DNA from: Bacillota bacterium
GTDB lineage: Bacteria; Bacillota; Clostridia; Christensenellales; Borkfalkiaceae
DNA: 9,752 nucleotides
Reading direction: 5' to 3'
NCBI GenBank assembly: GCA_023403375.1
Contig: JAEYEN010000057.1
Coordinates: 1-9,752, forward strand
In this document: positions 6,219 to 9,752 of the stretch, piece after piece
Position numbering within the stretch: the first letter of the stretch is position 1
Layout: the number at the start of each line of letters is the position of its first letter
Position numbers and translations under genes: made by a program
The notes under the pieces: generated by a model
Database searches by the model: none
What the model saw: the letters and a program-made list of their open reading frames with translations, nothing else
Told to the model about the DNA's origin: nothing

Positions 6219-7583
6219 TTATGCGCTGATTCCCGAATAGTCGCAGGTATTACAGAAATAAACCTGATACGCCTTAAACGTGTACGATTTAAGGTTTGCG
6301 GAAACCTTTTTTACTACGTTAAGCGAAAAACTATCGCCAACCTTAACGGTATTCCAGAAAGCGTCGAAGTCGGATACCGAAGATATATCGTATCTTTTAT
6401 TGTTTTTATCCATTGCGGAACGAACAACGTCGCCCGCTTTAAGTCCTGCGCCTGCCGCAAAAGAATTATCGGTTACCGCAGCCACCACCACGGAATTTCC
6501 TTCCGCGCTTAAAGACATGCCGAGTTTTTCTTTTCTGCCCGAAACGTATCCGTAATTTTTGCCCGTGTATGTGCCTAAAAGTTGTTTAGCCACGTTGATA
6601 AAGCCTTTATCGGTTGCTGAATCGGTTGTGATTTTATGCGGAATGGCAAAATTTATGCCGTTAGGAACTTCGTCGTTATCTACGGTTACCGTTTCGCCCG
6701 AGTTGGTTATTCCGACGAGTTCGCCGTACATATTGAAAAGTCCGCCGCCCGAATTACCGGGATATATGTTAACGTTTATTCCCGTAAGCGTCATCGTGCC
6801 GATATCGGAAACTCTGCAATTTTCTTCGGTTTTGGCAACGACGCCTTTCGTCGTCCATCCTGCGTGTTCGCCTTCGGAAAATCCTATCGCGAAAACGTCT
6901 TCTCCCTTTTTAAGAGAATATTCTTCGCTCATAATGTTTGCTTTTATTATCTTGCTTGCGAGAACGTCGTTTGCAACGTAAAGTCTTAACAGCGCAACGT
7001 CAGACGCTTTATCGCCGCCGATTAAAGAAACCGCGTTGTCTTCGTTTATAGAACCGCCTATTTTACCCGTAAAGGCGAATTTATCGTCGTAATTGCTTTC
7101 GTCGAAGTTCTTTCCGTTCTCGTCGGGAACGTAAAGGGTTATACTGTTGTTAACGCCTTCGCAACTATCGATGACGTGATGGCAGGTTAAAACGTAAAAA
7201 ATATTGTCTTCTTTTTCGCCGTAATCTATGCCGTCGTCTATATTAACTATAATTCCGCTACCGCTTACAAGCGAGTTCGCAAGTTCTATCCTTATGGCAA
7301 CAGACGCTCTGTCAACTTTGGTCGCTTCCAGCACTTCGTCCACGCTGCCGTATTTACCGCTTGACGGACGGGATTTCCCGACGAACGTTATGCCGTCGGA
7401 CAGCGCCGAAGAGTCTTTAAGGTCTACGTTAACAAGCGTTTTGGAATAAGTGGAACCGCTTTCCTGCGAGCCGCCGTTATCGGAACTACCGCCGTCGTTT
7501 ATAAAACCGCAACCAGCGGCGGAAAACAACGTAACGATAATCATCGCAAGACTAAGTATTAAAACCGAAATTCTCTTTTTCAT
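6219..7583 (-). CDS. HtrA-like (S1C) trypsin-family serine protease, predicted lipoprotein
   Basis: The 454-residue protein begins with a lipoprotein-type signal: basic MKKR, a hydrophobic stretch, then FSAAGC with Cys25 as the probable lipidated residue. A Gly/Ser-rich linker (26-45) follows. The trypsin-like domain spans about 85-335. Its triad is visible as His136 in TCHHVI (the family usually has TNxHV), Asp195 in SDVALLRL and Ser278 in PGNSGGG. A PDZ-like domain at about 352-428 contains AAGAGLKAGDVV, which in HtrA/Deg proteases binds exposed C-termini and tunes activity. The C-terminal tail is unusual in carrying Cys444 and Cys447 (YFCNTC). GGGAG 7 nt before the ATG supports the start. 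It sits alone, with its own promoter and terminator, between yebC and ruvC. The likely role is degradation or sensing of misfolded proteins at the outer face of the membrane; the substrate is unknown. Confidence 0.9.
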   Translation of the reverse strand: MKKRISVLILSLAMIIVTLFSAAGCGFINDGGSSDNGGSQESGSTYSKTLVNVDLKDSSALSDGITFVGKSRPSSGKYGSVDEVLEATKVDRASVAIRIELANSLVSGSGIIVNIDDGIDYGEKEDNIFYVLTCHHVIDSCEGVNNSITLYVPDENGKNFDESNYDDKFAFTGKIGGSINEDNAVSLIGGDKASDVALLRLYVANDVLASKIIKANIMSEEYSLKKGEDVFAIGFSEGEHAGWTTKGVVAKTEENCRVSDIGTMTLTGINVNIYPGNSGGGLFNMYGELVGITNSGETVTVDNDEVPNGINFAIPHKITTDSATDKGFINVAKQLLGTYTGKNYGYVSGRKEKLGMSLSAEGNSVVVAAVTDNSFAAGAGLKAGDVVRSAMDKNNKRYDISSVSDFDAFWNTVKVGDSFSLNVVKKVSANLKSYTFKAYQVYFCNTCDYSGISA

Positions 7584-7590
7584 TTATTAA

Positions 7591-7616
7591 CTCCCTTTCG
7601 CAATATAAGTGTAGCA
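7591..7616 (-). promoter_or_regulatory. Extended -10 promoter and ribosome site for the protease
   Basis: On the minus strand TGC precedes TACACT (7608-7613), forming an extended -10 element. No good -35 is seen 17 nt upstream, only AT-rich sequence. The predicted start near 7601 would leave an 18-nt leader containing AAAGGGAG (7591-7598), which is well spaced from the ATG at 7583. Confidence 0.5.
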
Positions 7617-7664
7617 CAATTTTATTTAAAATATCTTAAAATAAGAAAAATTTTTGCAATTTTT

Positions 7665-7796
7665 TTAAAAAACAATTACAAACCGTCGTAAAACCGCAGA
7701 AAAACACGGAAAACACGAATAAATCGGATAATCAAATGCCCGAAAACGATAAAAAATCGCCGCGATTAAATAATCGCCAAGTTTAAAAACTGCCAC
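7665..7796 (-). CDS. Possible 43-residue hydrophobic small protein (doubtful)
   Basis: A GTG start (7794-7796) is preceded by GGAGGT (7801-7806), a perfect anti-Shine-Dalgarno match at 4-nt spacing. It opens a 43-codon frame ending in TAA. The product is rich in Phe, Arg and aromatics, begins MAVFKLGDYLIAAIF and has a hydrophobic N-terminal half with two Cys (CFPC) later. I recognise no family. The frame continues upstream without a stop to a TTG at 7970, but that longer version lacks a ribosome site. T-rich DNA easily yields Phe-rich open frames by chance, so this is a candidate only. It lies between the hairpin at 7813-7850 and the protease promoter. Confidence 0.25.
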   Translation of the reverse strand: MAVFKLGDYLIAAIFYRFRAFDYPIYSCFPCFSAVLRRFVIVF

Positions 7797-7812
7797 AGAA
7801 ACCTCCGCAACC

Positions 7813-7850
7813 AAAAGACTGCCCCGAAAAAAATCACGAAGCAGTCTTTT
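7813..7850. terminator. Hairpin, possible terminator of the yebC unit
   Basis: AAAAGACTGC (7813-7822) pairs perfectly with GCAGTCTTTT (7841-7850) over an 18-nt loop. On the minus strand the 3' arm ends in four Us followed by GG, which is a weak tract. On the plus strand five Ts and then TCTCC follow. It is the best terminator-like element after yebC, although it lies more than 200 nt past that gene. Confidence 0.45.
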
Positions 7851-7853
7851 TCT

Positions 7854-7909
7854 CCCCGTCCCGCGGGGAAAAATACATTCTCCGCCGTAAGGGGTATAAA
7901 AACGGCGGA
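7854..7909. other. Two further GC-rich hairpins in the yebC-protease gap
   Basis: CCCCG (7854-7858) pairs with CGGGG (7864-7868), and its flanking T and A runs can lengthen the stem. TCCGCCGT (7881-7888) pairs with ACGGCGGA (7902-7909) over 13 nt. Neither is followed by a U-tract on either strand, so they are not ordinary terminators. Together with the neighbouring hairpins they form an unexplained structured block in an AT-rich spacer. The rest of the 7584-8064 gap shows no recognised gene. Confidence 0.45.
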
Positions 7910-7948
7910 AAAACGTAAATTTCAAAAAATAATTTTCATTAAACTGAA

Positions 7949-8023
7949 AAATACCTTGCCACCGATACAATAAGTATTTGCAAACAAGGTATTTCTATAC
8001 AATAATTCTCTATACGATAATTT
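7949..8023. repeat. Long-loop hairpin followed by a 15-bp direct duplication
   Basis: AAATACCTTG (7949-7958) pairs with CAAGGTATTT (7985-7994). The 26-nt loop can itself fold through ATAC and GTAT. Overlapping its end, a 15-bp sequence beginning TCTATAC is repeated in tandem at 7994-8008 and 8009-8023 with two differences. The element lies 40-115 nt downstream of the yebC stop codon and could protect the 3' end of its transcript; this is inference. Confidence 0.5.
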
Positions 8024-8064
8024 TTATTTTTATAAAACCCAAAAATATTCGGTCTTTACAAGAA

Positions 8065-8805
8065 TTATTCTTCTTCGTCTTCTTCGGGAAGGTCTACGTT
8101 ATGATAAACGTTCTGAACGTCGTCCAAATCGTTAAGCGCGTCTATAAGGCGGTTAAACTTTGCAAGGTCGTCGCCTTCCAGCGTGATTTTGTTCTGCGGA
8201 ACCATTTCCACCTGCGCTTCAAAGAAGTTAAGTCCTTTATTTTCGAGATATTTTCTGACTTCCGAAAAGTTGGAAACCTGAGTGTGAACGATAAACGCGT
8301 CGTCTTCCGCAATAAAATCGTCCGCGCCGGCGTCCAACGCCATTTCCATAACCGCGTCTTCGGAAAGTTCGGGGGTGCGTTCAATCGCAATAACGCCCAT
8401 ATTTGTAAACGTGAAAGAAACGCAACCGCTGTTGCCAAGGCTTCCGCCGTGTTTTCTCATCGTGTTTCTGACGTAGTCTACCGTACGGTTTTTGTTATCG
8501 GTAAGCGCGTTGATTATAACCGCGCTGCCCGCGGGGCCGTATCCTTCGTAAGTCAATTCTTCGTAGTTCGCGTTAGAAAGTTCGCCCGCCGCCTTTGCGA
8601 TACATCTTTTAATGTTATCGTTAGGCATATTTACGGATTTTGCTTTTGCGATAGCGTCGGCAAGTTTGCTGTTCGTTTCGGGGTCGGGATTGTTTTTTGC
8701 GGCAACCGCGATTTCACGACCGACCTTAGTAAATATTTTACCTTTTATAGCGTCGGTTTTTGCTTTTTTAACCGCAATGTTTGCGGCATGGCTATGACCA
8801 GACAT
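8065..8805 (-). CDS. yebC: YebC/TACO1 family protein
   Basis: YebC proteins were long annotated as transcriptional regulators (PmpR). Newer work ties the family, like mitochondrial TACO1, to translation of proline-rich stretches. The 246-residue length is typical. Family blocks seen are MSGHSHAANI (1-10), GKIFTKVGREI (22-32), NMPNDNIKR (59-67), YEGYGPAG (86-93), TDNKNRT (102-108), HGGSLGNSG (119-127) and DVQNVYHN (229-236), followed by an acidic EEDEEE tail. The N-terminus reads HSHAAN where the commonest form is HSKWAN. AAGGAG (8813-8818) lies 7 nt before the ATG and overlaps the stop codon of the methyltransferase gene, so the two are probably co-transcribed and coupled. yebC often lies beside ruvCAB; here a protease gene intervenes. 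Confidence 0.95.
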   Translation of the reverse strand: MSGHSHAANIAVKKAKTDAIKGKIFTKVGREIAVAAKNNPDPETNSKLADAIAKAKSVNMPNDNIKRCIAKAAGELSNANYEELTYEGYGPAGSAVIINALTDNKNRTVDYVRNTMRKHGGSLGNSGCVSFTFTNMGVIAIERTPELSEDAVMEMALDAGADDFIAEDDAFIVHTQVSNFSEVRKYLENKGLNFFEAQVEMVPQNKITLEGDDLAKFNRLIDALNDLDDVQNVYHNVDLPEEDEEE

Positions 8806-8816
8806 AGTTTTTCTCC

Positions 8817-9593
8817 TTAATTTTTACTTTTTATGCAATACATCAGAATGCTTGCGGACACTGCGGCGTTAAGACTTTCCATTCCGTTTTCCATAGGAAT
8901 ACTGACCGTTATATCCGCTTCTTTTCTAACTTCTTCGCTTATTCCGTTGCCTTCGTTACCTATTGCAAGGCACACGCCGTCGCCGAAATTTTCAACGGGC
9001 GAGTTGAAAACGTTTTCTCCGTCCATATCCGCAACGACAAGTTTTTTGCCTGTCGCCCGCGCGATTTCTTCTCTTTTAACGGGCAAAACGCTTACTCTGT
9101 ATATTCCGCACATACTTGACCTTACGGCCTTGGGCGAATACGGGTCCGCGCAGTCGGGCGTTATAAAAACGTCCGAAAATCCGCTTGCCGCGGCGGTTCT
9201 TATAATCGCGCCCACGTTTGCGGGGTCAGAAACGCCGTCAAGCAACAGACAGTTTTTGCTGTTTCTCCTTTTCGCTTCCGGCTTAACGAGTACCGCCAGC
9301 ACACCTTGCGGAGTTACCACGTCGCTTACGGACTTAAACGCCTGTTCCGAAAAAATCACAACTTCAAACGGTTGATTGCCGCACTTTCCGGCGCCGTTTT
9401 TTACAAAATCGTTACCGTATTTTTCAGCGGCTTTTTCGGACAAAACAACATACTTAACGTTAAGATTTAAACTTAACGCTTCTCTGACGCTTTTAATACC
9501 TTCAACAAGGTAAACGTTCTTTTCGTCGCGCGATTTTTTATCCGAAAGCGAACGAATTTCTTTTGCCAAGGCGTTGTTTTTAGAAGTTATCAT
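8817..9593 (-). CDS. SpoU/TrmH-family RNA 2'-O-methyltransferase
   Basis: This is a SAM-dependent SPOUT (trefoil-knot) enzyme expected to methylate a ribose 2'-hydroxyl in rRNA or tRNA; the target nucleotide cannot be read from the sequence. The 258-residue protein has an N-terminal substrate-binding part (about 1-105, start MITSKNNALAKEIRSL typical of the family). The SpoU domain carries motif 1, DPANVGAIIRTAAASGF (123-139, Asn126 and Arg132), motif 2, LAIGNEGNGIS (209-219, Glu214), and motif 3, SIPMENGMESLNAAVSAS (231-248, Asn242). No Shine-Dalgarno is visible: the ATG follows the rplT terminator and an AT-rich TATAATTAAA directly. It precedes yebC, with its stop codon inside the yebC ribosome site. 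Confidence 0.9.
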   Translation of the reverse strand: MITSKNNALAKEIRSLSDKKSRDEKNVYLVEGIKSVREALSLNLNVKYVVLSEKAAEKYGNDFVKNGAGKCGNQPFEVVIFSEQAFKSVSDVVTPQGVLAVLVKPEAKRRNSKNCLLLDGVSDPANVGAIIRTAAASGFSDVFITPDCADPYSPKAVRSSMCGIYRVSVLPVKREEIARATGKKLVVADMDGENVFNSPVENFGDGVCLAIGNEGNGISEEVRKEADITVSIPMENGMESLNAAVSASILMYCIKSKN

Positions 9594-9604
9594 TTTAATT
9601 ATAA

Positions 9605-9632
9605 TAAAGCCTACTTTTTAGGGTAGGCTTTA
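9605..9632 (-). terminator. Terminator hairpin after rplT
   Basis: TAAAGCCTAC pairs with GTAGGCTTTA, a 10-bp stem over an 8-nt loop, starting 4 nt past the rplT stop codon. On the minus strand the tract after the stem is TTATAATT rather than pure U, so some read-through into the methyltransferase gene is plausible. TATAAT at 9598-9603 overlaps this tract and resembles a -10 box, but no -35 accompanies it. Confidence 0.65.
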
Positions 9633-9636
9633 AAAA

Positions 9637-9752
9637 CTATTTGCTTAAATTTGCTTTTGCGGTTTCGGCGAGCGTAGCGAAAGCCTTTTCGTCGGAAACG
9701 GCGATTTCTGCCAGAACCTTTCTGTTAAGGTCGATGCCCGCGTTTTTAAGAC
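9637..9752 (-). CDS. rplT: 50S ribosomal protein L20, C-terminal fragment
   Basis: The last 37 codons of L20 lie at the window edge, with the 5' part outside. The visible residues LKNAGIDLNRKVLAEIA followed by SDEKAFATLAETAKANLSK match the conserved L20 C-terminus, which contacts 23S rRNA and, in many bacteria, the leader of its own mRNA. L20 is normally the last gene of infC-rpmI-rplT, which fits the terminator immediately after it. The truncation is due only to the window boundary. Confidence 0.95.
   Translation of the reverse strand, partial: LKNAGIDLNRKVLAEIAVSDEKAFATLAETAKANLSK

Noticed and set aside
7978..8820. Plus-strand 280-codon open frame opposite yebC
   Set aside because: It lies antisense across yebC, whose family blocks are unmistakable, and its composition (Val, Arg, Phe-rich) is that of an antisense shadow.

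Overview
The window is bacterial chromosome. Every confident gene lies on the minus strand, so transcription runs from right to left. The likely host is a member of the Clostridia (Bacillota), probably an uncultured gut-type lineage. This is inferred from AAGGAG-type ribosome sites, the order ruvC-ruvA-ruvB-queA-tgt-yajC followed by a TIGR04086 (DUF3792) membrane protein, and Clostridia-like protein sequences. I cannot name a genus from the sequence alone.

In transcription order, the right end holds the last 37 residues of ribosomal protein L20 (rplT), then a hairpin terminator. Next are a SpoU/TrmH-family RNA methyltransferase and yebC, with the yebC Shine-Dalgarno overlapping the methyltransferase stop codon. 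A 481-base gene-poor stretch (7584-8064) follows. It holds several hairpins, a doubtful 43-residue small ORF with a strong ribosome site, and the promoter of the next gene. That gene encodes a secreted HtrA-like (S1C) serine protease, predicted to be a lipoprotein with one PDZ domain. It ends at a clear terminator (6114-6157).

The left half is the classical Holliday-junction and queuosine cluster. ruvC has its own strong promoter whose predicted start falls only about 2 nt before the ATG. A 254-base gap containing a ~26-bp imperfect tandem repeat separates it from ruvA. ruvA, ruvB and queA are tightly packed, and tgt follows. A promoter in the next gap drives yajC, whose product carries a long charged tail. 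Between yajC and the TIGR04086 gene lies a hairpin with a U-tract that runs directly into the latter's start codon. A near-symmetrical terminator closes the unit at 26-54.

Functionally the window combines translation (L20, rRNA/tRNA methylation, YebC), Holliday-junction processing (RuvABC), queuosine tRNA modification (Tgt then QueA), Sec-pathway support (YajC) and envelope protein quality control (the protease). The genes are mostly conserved housekeeping. The unusual material is in the intergenic regions: the repeat array, the terminator fused to a start codon, start codons without ribosome sites, and the hairpin cluster. I found no CRISPR array, tRNA, insertion sequence or defence system.
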